Assembly (NCBI GenBank): GCA_030037575.1
Contig: JASHRB010000270.1
Span: 1 to 8,800, forward strand
DNA: 8,800 nt
Reading direction: 5' to 3'
Origin: Candidatus Sulfotelmatobacter sp.
GTDB taxonomy: Bacteria; Acidobacteriota; Terriglobia; Terriglobales; Acidobacteriaceae
The translations under genes were made by a program, and so were the position numbers. This document shows, piece by piece, positions 1 through 5,482 of this stretch (within the stretch, counting starts at the first letter, position 1; every line of letters begins with the position of its first letter). The notes beneath the pieces were generated by a model, which saw nothing but the letters and a program-made list of their open reading frames with translations, ran no database searches and had not been told where the DNA came from.

Positions 1-362
1 AAGCGCCGGGGTTCATCACCAGCCGCATCAACGCCATGATCGGCAACGAAGCATTTTATATGCTGCAGGAGGGAATCGCGTCGGCGGCGGATATCGACAA
101 GGCGCTAAAGCTGGGCTTGAACCATCCCATGGGGCCGTTCGAACTGGTCGATCTGGTGGGGCTCGATACACGGCTGAATATTCTGGAGTATCTGCACAAG
201 TCGCTGGGTGAGAAATTTCGCCCCGCGCCGCTGCTGGTGCAGTATGTGAAAGCAGGACGGCTGGGAAGAAAATCGGGGCGAGGGGTGTATGAGTATCCGC
301 AGGCCGCTCCAGGCACGGATTCCGCGAGGCGCCGGCAGGCGGCGCCCGCGCCCAAAGCGTGA
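1..362 (+). CDS. 3-hydroxyacyl-CoA (3-hydroxybutyryl-CoA) dehydrogenase, C-terminal part; 5' end outside window
   Basis: The open frame enters from the left edge (first full codon at base 3) and ends at TGA 360-362, giving 119 residues. It begins with APGFITSRI, the conserved linker that follows the Rossmann NAD-binding domain in this family. Next come NEAFYMLQEGIAS, a helix with DIDKALKLG, then NHPMGPFELVDLVGLD and finally GRLGRKSGRGVYEY. Together these form the standard C-terminal 3HCDH dimerisation and substrate domain. The family oxidises (S)-3-hydroxyacyl-CoA to 3-ketoacyl-CoA with NAD(P) in beta-oxidation or butyrate/PHB metabolism, in the cytoplasm. The NAD domain and the catalytic His lie upstream and cannot be seen. 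A short Ala/Pro/Arg-rich tail of about 20 residues follows the domain and is probably disordered. The stop is 19 bp from the convergent stop of the MidA-family gene, with no clear terminator between them. The assignment to family is secure; the exact substrate (short-chain HBD/PaaH-like or other) cannot be decided here. Confidence 0.93.
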   Translation, partial: APGFITSRINAMIGNEAFYMLQEGIASAADIDKALKLGLNHPMGPFELVDLVGLDTRLNILEYLHKSLGEKFRPAPLLVQYVKAGRLGRKSGRGVYEYPQAAPGTDSARRRQAAPAPKA

Positions 363-381
363 GAAATATGTACAACGCTTC

Positions 382-1596
382 CTAGCGAATCAGGCTGCGT
401 GAGAAACTCAGTCCGCATAAGGATTCGGCGGCTTCCACGCTGATCCCTTGGCTCCCAATCAGCACCTGAAAACTTTCTCCCATGCCGGCCGGCGTGACAA
501 GATGTTTCAGTTGCAGCGCAACTTTGGTGCGCTCCTGCGGCAGGCGGCATTGTTCGAAAGCATCGGCAAACTGGTTGGCTTCGCCGATACCCATCAAAAA
601 CTGCGATTGCGTGATGAGCGGGCGCGTGTCCATCTTGCGCTTTTGCGCGGCAGCCGCGAGCGCGGTGAAGTTGACGTCGGCAGTGATGTCTTGTTCTCCC
701 GGTGCTTCGTAAGGACTGGGGCTGATGGAATGTTGCCCAATCGCTTTCAGTGTTCCCCGGTGGCGGCCGGCAAGTTGCTCTTCGCGGGTGTAGCCATAGT
801 CGATGATGACGGCGAATCCGCGATCGAGACTCTCCGCGACATTTTGCATATAGCGCTCGGCGGCTAGTGCAACCTCCACACGCTCGCTGGCTTCGGGGTA
901 AATCGAATATTGGTCGAGGAAACCAAGTTGCTCCGCGGAAGGCGGAGCCCAGGTTTCGACCAAGCGGCCGTCGCGGCTGTCGATGCGTAAGGATCCCCAC
1001 TCGCTGAGAACTTCGACCGGGAGGGCGTCGAAGAATTCGTTGGCGAAGAGGATGGCGGGAACCTCAGCGGCTAAAGCCCTTCCGTTTGCTGTTCCAATTC
1101 CCCGCCCGCTCAGGGCAGGCTGGGAGACTGACGTCGTGCCCGCCCCAGGTTCCGGCCAATTCCCAATCGTGGCCAGGTCGGCCTTCCCTGACTCCAGATA
1201 GCGGGCTAGCGTGGACTGAATACGACTCCGCAACACACTGGAGCCTTCGAGCAAGGAGTAACGCAGCGCCCGGAAAAACTCCGGGAACTTCTTCTCCGAC
1301 CAGGCGAGCACATCTTGCGCAAACAGTCCGCGTCCCGGGCCCAGTTCGATGAGTTGAATCTTCGCCGGGGAACCGAGCACGCGCCACATTTCTTCAAACT
1401 GCCGCGCCAGCAATCGGCCAAAAACAGCGTGAACATCGCTCGAAGTGTAGAAGTCGCCAGCTTGGCCAAATCGCTCCGCGCTCCGCGAGTAGTAGCCGAA
1501 TTCCGGATCGTAGAGACAAAGCTCCATGTAGCGGGCGAACGGAATCGGGCCGTTCTCGCGGATTTCTTGTTCGATCTTTGCCCGCAGAGGATTCAC
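382..1596 (-). CDS. SAM-dependent methyltransferase, MidA/NDUFAF7 family (COG1565)
   Basis: This 404-residue protein starts at GTG 1596-1594 and ends at TAG 384-382. Family landmarks appear in the expected order: ARYMELCLYDPEFGYYS (21-37), GDFYTSSDV (47-55), the SAM-binding ELGPGRG (84-90), ANEFFDALPVEV (185-196), IDYGY (265-269) and QDITADVNFTAL (302-313). In eukaryotes the homologue NDUFAF7/MidA methylates an arginine of a complex I subunit. For bacterial members the substrate is not established, so only 'class I protein methyltransferase-like' is safe. Length is typical for the family. The GTG start overlaps the TGA stop of the upstream small gene (GTGA, 1596-1593). A GGAAGGG ribosome-binding sequence lies at 1606-1600, inside that gene's 3' end, with a tight 3-nt spacing. 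This suggests translational coupling. Residues about 142-178, rich in Gly, Ser, Thr and Ala, look like an insert before the ANEFFDALPV motif. Confidence 0.92.
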   Translation of the reverse strand: MNPLRAKIEQEIRENGPIPFARYMELCLYDPEFGYYSRSAERFGQAGDFYTSSDVHAVFGRLLARQFEEMWRVLGSPAKIQLIELGPGRGLFAQDVLAWSEKKFPEFFRALRYSLLEGSSVLRSRIQSTLARYLESGKADLATIGNWPEPGAGTTSVSQPALSGRGIGTANGRALAAEVPAILFANEFFDALPVEVLSEWGSLRIDSRDGRLVETWAPPSAEQLGFLDQYSIYPEASERVEVALAAERYMQNVAESLDRGFAVIIDYGYTREEQLAGRHRGTLKAIGQHSISPSPYEAPGEQDITADVNFTALAAAAQKRKMDTRPLITQSQFLMGIGEANQFADAFEQCRLPQERTKVALQLKHLVTPAGMGESFQVLIGSQGISVEAAESLCGLSFSRSLIR

Positions 1597-1895
1597 ATTC
1601 CCTTCCGACGGCGATCGGCGCGGTCCTGCGGCGTGCGGATGAACATTTCAACGAAGTAGTCATGCAGCGCGTCGTAAAGCTGGCGCTGAAAAGACCATTC
1701 AAACTGGGGGTGATCGAGGTCGCGAGGATGCAGGTCAAAATGGTAAGTGTGCACCGGGATGGATGCGTCTTTGAATTGAATGACGACTTCCACGCCTTCG
1801 CCTTTGGCGCGCGCCGAGAAGTTCAGAAGCGGGTGCTCATAAAGCTGAAGTTGTGCGCGCACGCGGTCGAGACGGGAGTGGATGATTTCCGGCAC
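1593..1895 (-). CDS. Small conserved-looking hypothetical protein (100 aa) coupled to the MidA-family gene
   Basis: I do not recognise this family. The frame begins at GTG 1895-1893, the first available start after an in-frame TAA at 1907-1905, and ends at TGA 1595-1593, overlapping the next gene's GTG start. The protein is soluble-looking, with no signal peptide or membrane segment. It is rich in His and aromatic residues in the middle (VHTYHFDLHPRDLDHPQFEW, about 48-67), and ends in a basic tail (RRRKGM). An amphipathic stretch QRQLYDALHDYFVEMFIR (70-87) is probably helical. The Shine-Dalgarno is poor (only TCTGGA abuts the start), so the exact start is uncertain; a second in-frame GTG lies at 1862-1860. 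Support for a real gene comes from the 4-base stop/start overlap with the downstream gene, a reading frame filling the gap between two clear genes, and a plausible amino-acid composition. Function is unknown. By position it may act with, or be co-produced with, the methyltransferase. Confidence 0.72.
   Translation of the reverse strand: MPEIIHSRLDRVRAQLQLYEHPLLNFSARAKGEGVEVVIQFKDASIPVHTYHFDLHPRDLDHPQFEWSFQRQLYDALHDYFVEMFIRTPQDRADRRRKGM
1600..1606 (-). promoter_or_regulatory. Ribosome-binding site deciding the GTG start of the MidA-family gene
   Basis: Read on the minus strand, GGAAGGG sits 3 nt before GTG 1596-1594. It lies inside the last codons of the 100-residue upstream gene, whose stop overlaps the GTG. 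Together these support GTG as the start and suggest coupled reinitiation. Confidence 0.6.
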
Positions 1896-1981
1896 TCCAG
1901 AATTTTAAACGCACGGAGAAGATTGTGGAGTTTTTCTGGAGAGCGGACGATTTGGGATACTCGGGCGAAGGAGACGCCCTC

Positions 1982-3220
1982 TTACTCGTACCTCAATGCC
2001 TCGATGGGATCGAGCCGAGCGGCCTTGATGGCTGGCAACATGCCGCTGACGATTCCGACAAAACTCAAAATCGCCGTCGACCAGATTAGTGTGGCCGAAT
2101 TGATGTAAAGATGAATGTCGCCTTCGCCGGCCTCGTCGATGAACATGCTCCATAGCGGCATCGATCCAACGGACCACGAAATCAGGTACGCCAACACAAC
2201 GCCGAATAGCCCGCCGAGAGCGGTAATGACGAGTGCTTCGGCGAGAAATTGAAATAGAATGTGCCAGCGGCGCGCGCCCAAAGCCTTTTCCACGCCGATT
2301 TCGCGAGTACGCTGCGTTACCGCGACCAGCATGATGTTCATCAGGCCGACACCGCCGATGCCGAGCGTTAGCAGACCGACGAAGCCAAGAAGAATTTTGA
2401 TTCCCACGGTGATTACGGTGAGATCGGCGAGATCTTTCACGGCGTCGAAAACGAAGATGGCGCGATCGTCTTTCGCATCGAAACTGTGATGAAACGCCAT
2501 GGAGTTGCGCACGGCCTCGACGCACTTGGCGTGGTCGCCCTCGTAATCCATGAAAATGCCGTCGAGGTAGTACGTGTTTTTCAGGTCACTCATGGCGCTG
2601 TACGGCAGGTAGACGAGGGAATTCATGTCTTCATCGCCGTTGGAGATCGTGTGCCGAAGAACGGCGATGACTTTGTAGGAAATACCGTCAATGCGGAGGC
2701 TCTCGCCGATGGCATTTTCGCCGGAGAAGAGCTTCTTCTTCACCGTGGAACCGACGACGGCAACGCGGGCGTGCGTGTAGTCGTCCTGCTCGCCGAAAAA
2801 TGCGCCTTCGCCGACTTCGAGGGCGCGAATTTTCTCATAATCCGAATAGATGCCGTGAACGTTATAGCTGCCGCTGCGCGTGCCGAAAGCGACGAGGCTC
2901 TGCTTGTCGACTTCGGGAGAAATGCGAGTGAGCATGGGAACTTCGGCGCGCAGGTATTCGAGATCGTCGCGGGTAAGGCGAATTTGTGTACCCGCTTTCG
3001 TGCCCCCGGCCTGAAGAGAAGTGTGGCCGGGAAAGATGCCGACCAGATTGCCTCCGAACGTGCGGAAAGCGATCATCAAGGCGTTTTGAAACCCGGTTCC
3101 GTAAGCCAGCAACAACACAACCGTGGCAATGCCCCATGCCATGCCGAGCATGGTAAGAACCGAGCGGCGGCGGTTGTGCCGGAGCGCGGCGTAAGCCTGT
3201 TTGCCGAGTTGGCCGAACAT
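1982..3220 (-). CDS. ABC transporter permease B, MacB-like (MacB_PCD + FtsX domains)
   Basis: This 412-residue membrane protein starts at ATG 3220-3218 with a good GGAAGG site at 3230-3225, and ends at TAA 1984-1982. It has one N-terminal membrane helix (about 20-42, with VLTMLGMAWGIATVVLLLAY), then a MacB-type periplasmic core domain (about 50-265) containing GIFPG and VAVVGSTVKKKLFSGENAIG. An FtsX C-terminal domain follows with three helices (about 272-300, 325-350, 376-396). Family signatures are TQRTREIGVEKALGA (302-316) between helices 2 and 3, and LDPIEALRYE at the C-terminus. It carries no nucleotide-binding domain, so it needs a separate ATPase, none of which is in the window. MacB-type proteins use ATP hydrolysis in the cytoplasm to drive mechanical movement of the periplasmic domain, for efflux or envelope work; the substrate here is unknown. 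It lies 18 bp downstream of permease A and is homologous to it, so the two probably form a heterodimer in one operon. Confidence 0.93.
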   Translation of the reverse strand: MFGQLGKQAYAALRHNRRRSVLTMLGMAWGIATVVLLLAYGTGFQNALMIAFRTFGGNLVGIFPGHTSLQAGGTKAGTQIRLTRDDLEYLRAEVPMLTRISPEVDKQSLVAFGTRSGSYNVHGIYSDYEKIRALEVGEGAFFGEQDDYTHARVAVVGSTVKKKLFSGENAIGESLRIDGISYKVIAVLRHTISNGDEDMNSLVYLPYSAMSDLKNTYYLDGIFMDYEGDHAKCVEAVRNSMAFHHSFDAKDDRAIFVFDAVKDLADLTVITVGIKILLGFVGLLTLGIGGVGLMNIMLVAVTQRTREIGVEKALGARRWHILFQFLAEALVITALGGLFGVVLAYLISWSVGSMPLWSMFIDEAGEGDIHLYINSATLIWSTAILSFVGIVSGMLPAIKAARLDPIEALRYE

Positions 3221-3224
3221 AAAA

Positions 3225-3230
3225 CCTTCC
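3225..3230 (-). promoter_or_regulatory. Ribosome-binding site of permease B
   Basis: GGAAGG on the minus strand, 4 nt before ATG 3220-3218, in the 18-bp gap between the two permease genes. It fixes the start of permease B. Confidence 0.6.
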
Positions 3231-3238
3231 CGAACCTC

Positions 3239-4486
3239 TTATTCTTGTCGCAGCGCTTCCACCGGAGGAAGCAAAGCCGCTTTCCGCGCTGGATAGATGC
3301 CCGCAATGATGCCGGCGGCCGATAGAGAAAGAACTGCAACGACCGCAGAAGCGGGAACGATTCGTGGCGTATCGAAACCTTCGGGCGATGGCAGCTGCGC
3401 CAGCAATGTGACAAAGGCAGTGCAAATTGCAAGCCCGACTCCTCCGCTGAATGCGGTCAGAAATGCGCCTTCGACAAAGAACTGCGTCATGATGTTGCGA
3501 TGGGTCGCGCCCAGGGCTTTGCGCAGGCCGATCTCGCGCGTACGCTCGGTAACCGAGACGAGCATGATGTTGATGACGCCGATGGCACCGAGCGCCAGCG
3601 TTACGACTCCAACCACGCCGAGAAACCAATCCATGGCGTCGAAGATTTTGCCCACCTTGATCGCGCCGTCGATCGTGTCCCAATCCATAAACGCATCGTC
3701 AAGGTTAGGATCGAAACCGTGCCGCCGCGCAATGATGGCGTGAACTTCATTTTTGGCTTCAAGGTGCAATTCTTTCTTGATCGGCCGGTAATTGAGGAAT
3801 GAGATCGCATTCTCGGAATTCTGGGCAATCAGCGGAAACAAGTTGCGCATGGTATCGAACGGGATGAAGATGCGGTGATTGGTGCCGTTCTCGCCATCCT
3901 TTCCAATCTTCGGAATGACGCCGATCACTTTGAAATCCAAGTTGTTGAGCAGAATCGTGCTGCCGACGGCGGCCTCACCCGGAAACATATTTTTCAGCAG
4001 TTCCCATCCGACGATGGCAACCCGGCGGCGCTGCAGAGTGTCTTCGTCATTGAACCAGCGACCAGGCTCAATGGGCGTGTTGCGAATCTGGTTGTATTCG
4101 GGCGCGACCCCGAAGACCTGGCCGCTGGTCGAACCGTAATCGCTTACGGCACGAATGTCGTCGCGTTCCAGCACGGGGGAAACGGCCCGCAGAAATTTGG
4201 CCTGGTCGCGAACAGCGAAGTAATCGCCGTAGGTTAGGTAATAGGGCTGACCCGATTGATAGCTGCCCACGATGGCGGGAATGCGGCCGGGGAAAATGAA
4301 CATTATGTCCTGGCCGAGTTCGGCGAGGTTTTTATCCTGGCCGCTGCGAAATCCTTCGCCGAGGCCCACCAGCAGCAACAAAGACCCAACGCCCCAGGCG
4401 ATTCCGAACATGGTCAGAAAGGAGCGCAGCTTATGCGCCCACAATGTGGCGAGCGACTGCCGGATGATGTCGACGAGCATTCGCAT
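3239..4486 (-). CDS. ABC transporter permease A, MacB-like (MacB_PCD + FtsX domains)
   Basis: A second MacB/FtsX-type permease, ending at TTA-complement TAA 3241-3239. The frame stays open up to ATG 4597 (452 aa). I prefer ATG 4486 (415 aa) because it begins MRMLVDIIRQSLATLWAHK, as expected for the family, and matches the 412 aa of permease B. The 37-residue extension is Pro/Arg-rich (HAPPRRRGG) and encoded by an inverted repeat. Numbering from ATG 4486: membrane helix about 22-43 (FLTMFGIAWGVGSLLLLVGL), periplasmic core about 48-280 with FIFPGRIP and VAIVGWELLKNMFPGEAAVG, helices about 285-311, 333-363 and 377-399. Signatures are TERTREIGLRKALGA (313-327) and PPVEALRQE at the end. It has no ATPase domain. 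It is the first gene of the minus-strand group and probably pairs with permease B. The start is the main uncertainty: ATG 4597 has only a weak GGA, and ATG 4486 has a G-run within the hairpin arm. Confidence 0.92.
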   Translation of the reverse strand: MRMLVDIIRQSLATLWAHKLRSFLTMFGIAWGVGSLLLLVGLGEGFRSGQDKNLAELGQDIMFIFPGRIPAIVGSYQSGQPYYLTYGDYFAVRDQAKFLRAVSPVLERDDIRAVSDYGSTSGQVFGVAPEYNQIRNTPIEPGRWFNDEDTLQRRRVAIVGWELLKNMFPGEAAVGSTILLNNLDFKVIGVIPKIGKDGENGTNHRIFIPFDTMRNLFPLIAQNSENAISFLNYRPIKKELHLEAKNEVHAIIARRHGFDPNLDDAFMDWDTIDGAIKVGKIFDAMDWFLGVVGVVTLALGAIGVINIMLVSVTERTREIGLRKALGATHRNIMTQFFVEGAFLTAFSGGVGLAICTAFVTLLAQLPSPEGFDTPRIVPASAVVAVLSLSAAGIIAGIYPARKAALLPPVEALRQE

Positions 4487-4493
4487 AGATAAG

Positions 4494-4523
4494 CCCCCAC
4501 GCCTCCGGGGAGGTGCGTGGGGG
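4494..4523 (-). promoter_or_regulatory. Strong GC-rich inverted repeat at the translation start of permease A
   Basis: On the + strand CCCCCACGC (4494-4502) is perfectly complementary to GCGTGGGGG (4515-4523), giving a 9-bp stem. The 12-base loop contains a nested CTCC/GGAG repeat. In the minus-strand RNA the hairpin ends 7 nt before ATG 4486. Its G5 arm occupies the ribosome-binding position, and the loop carries an ACCTCC sequence resembling the anti-Shine-Dalgarno core. There is no T-run, so it is not an ordinary terminator. If translation instead begins at 4597, the repeat lies inside codons for APPRRRGG. A role in restricting ribosome access is inference. Confidence 0.45.
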
Positions 4524-4654
4524 GCGGTCAGGCGAGGGGTCTCAATCCCGCCCAACGTTTGTTCAAGCGTCTGATCAGTAATACGCAGCCGGGCCATGCG
4601 AAGTTCCGGTCTGTGGTTGGTTATTTAGACCGTGGCAGGGTGAAAAAGGTTATC

Positions 4655-4668
4655 CGGCCTTCGGGCCG
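4655..4668. repeat. Small stable hairpin with TTCG tetraloop, in the spacer
   Basis: CGGCC-TTCG-GGCCG gives a 5-bp GC stem closed by C-G around a TTCG loop when read on the + strand, an exceptionally stable RNA tetraloop. On the minus strand it is followed 8 nt later by a T5 run (4647-4643). That is compatible with a weak terminator for minus-strand transcription from the zinc-ribbon gene, but the stem is short and the T-run too far for a firm call. Confidence 0.35.
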
Positions 4669-4976
4669 CCGCCTGGAGGCGCCTGACCGCACTCGAGCGA
4701 TATAGCCGCGGAGATTCAAGGACTGCTGGTTTTTGCCGATTAGCTACCGGTGAGAAGCATCTTGCGAATTAAACCGAGGTGGGGATGCTATTCCCTTTCC
4801 TTCAGGTTCTTAAAATTGAGAAACCGCGCGGCAAGCGCATCGCTGTCAAACCACATCGACTCCAACAAGAAGCTGGTGGCGGTGAAATTCTGTCGGAAAT
4901 TGCGCAACCACGGCTGCAAGTGTGAAAGGCGAGGGCTTGGGGTGTTTCGACAGGAAATCGGGCGAGCCCGTTCCAG

Positions 4977-5315
4977 TCAGAATTCGAAGTAGCCCGAAGC
5001 CGGGGACGAACGCGCATTGCCGTCCGTTCCCGTCCCCGGCAGCAATGCGAGAATTCCTGCCAGGTTTTCCCACGCGGCCCGATTGAGGGCGGGGTCGGCG
5101 GCGACCAGGTCGCGGATCATGTCCCACGCGGCAACGTTTAACGCGCCTTCCGGCGGCGGACCCATGGCCAGCGAGACCGAGCACTGCGGACAAAACGAGA
5201 AGCGATGAGCGATGGATTTTTGGCGAGGTTTGATTCCCACGGTCTGCGCAAACATGTAGAGCGCAACCGATTTTTGTCCGGGTTCAAGAGGACGGTTGCA
5301 GCGCAGACAATGCAT
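4977..5315 (-). CDS. Small CxxC...CxxC zinc-ribbon-like protein of unknown function
   Basis: I do not recognise a named family. The frame is open from GTG 5438 (153 aa), but I prefer ATG 5315-5313 (112 aa). It has GGAG 3 nt upstream, whereas GTG 5438 and ATG 5363 have no visible ribosome site. From ATG 5315 the protein opens directly with MHCLRCNRPLEPGQKS (Cys3, Cys6), and the second pair is FCPQCSVSL (Cys42, Cys45). That makes a plausible four-Cys zinc ribbon with a 35-residue insertion between knuckles. A helical segment follows (WDMIRDLVAADPALNRAAW) and ends in a disordered tail. There is no signal peptide or membrane helix, so it is probably cytoplasmic. It is divergent from the Nudix gene. 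Such proteins often bind nucleic acid or proteins, but nothing here decides which. The gene is supported by the paired CxxC motifs and consistent frame. Confidence 0.72.
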   Translation of the reverse strand: MHCLRCNRPLEPGQKSVALYMFAQTVGIKPRQKSIAHRFSFCPQCSVSLAMGPPPEGALNVAAWDMIRDLVAADPALNRAAWENLAGILALLPGTGTDGNARSSPASGYFEF

Positions 5316-5482
5316 TTTCTCCAACGCTCTCTCCCGGCTATGTGCAATCTCTGGAACCTCCATAGTGTCGCGAGAGCGTTCGAGAGGCGCAAGTGCGTAA
5401 GAGGATTCCCGGTAAAAACTCGATTTTCTCGGGTCCACGATTTCGGAACCAAGCTATGCTCTAGGCGCAGGCGGGCAGCATC
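5316..5482. other. Divergent intergenic region between zinc-ribbon and Nudix genes
   Basis: Both flanking genes read outward from here, so their promoters should lie inside. On the + strand TATGCT (5456-5461) could serve as a -10 element for the Nudix gene. On the minus strand TTGGTT (5451-5446) followed 18 nt later by GAAAAT is a loose candidate for the zinc-ribbon gene. None is strong. If the zinc-ribbon gene really starts at GTG 5438, this region shrinks to 44 bp. Confidence 0.35.

Larger units (their letters stand above)
4487..4976. other. Intergenic spacer without a convincing gene (about 490 bp)
   Basis: The spacer lies between the start of permease A and the stop of the zinc-ribbon gene. 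Short open frames exist on both strands (for example + 4750-4992 and - 4802-5017). None has a credible ribosome site, a recognisable domain or a gene-like composition. It holds two inverted repeats (4494-4523 and 4655-4668). I looked for a minus-strand promoter for the permeases: an AT-rich TCTAAATAA lies at 4629-4621 on the minus strand, but no good -35 partner is visible, so I do not call it. A decayed gene remnant remains possible. Confidence 0.6.

Noticed and set aside
56..1000. Minus-strand open frame of 314 aa spanning the end of the dehydrogenase and the MidA-family gene
   Set aside because: It is very rich in Arg, His and Cys, crosses two well-supported genes in other frames, and shows no family motif.
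2486..3325. Long + strand open frame (279 aa) opposite permease B
   Set aside because: It lies antisense to a clear MacB/FtsX gene, in the kind of mirror frame common in GC-rich DNA. It has no domain and no ribosome site.
2862..3683. Minus-strand open frame of 273 aa across the junction of the two permeases
   Set aside because: It is a +1/-1 shadow of the permease frames with Arg/Ser/His-rich composition. Both permeases are intact in their own frames, so there is no frameshifted fusion.
4487..4597. N-terminal 37-residue extension of permease A
   Set aside because: It is provisionally excluded: it is Pro/Arg-rich, encoded partly by an inverted repeat, and makes the protein longer than its paralogue. 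It remains possible because the frame is open and ATG 4597 has a weak GGA upstream.
4750..5017. Short open frames on both strands in the spacer
   Set aside because: They have basic, Cys/Ser-rich shadow composition, no ribosome site, and partly overlap the zinc-ribbon gene.
5316..5438. N-terminal extension of the zinc-ribbon frame to GTG 5438
   Set aside because: There is no ribosome site at GTG 5438 or ATG 5363, while ATG 5315 has GGAG and starts directly at the first CxxC.
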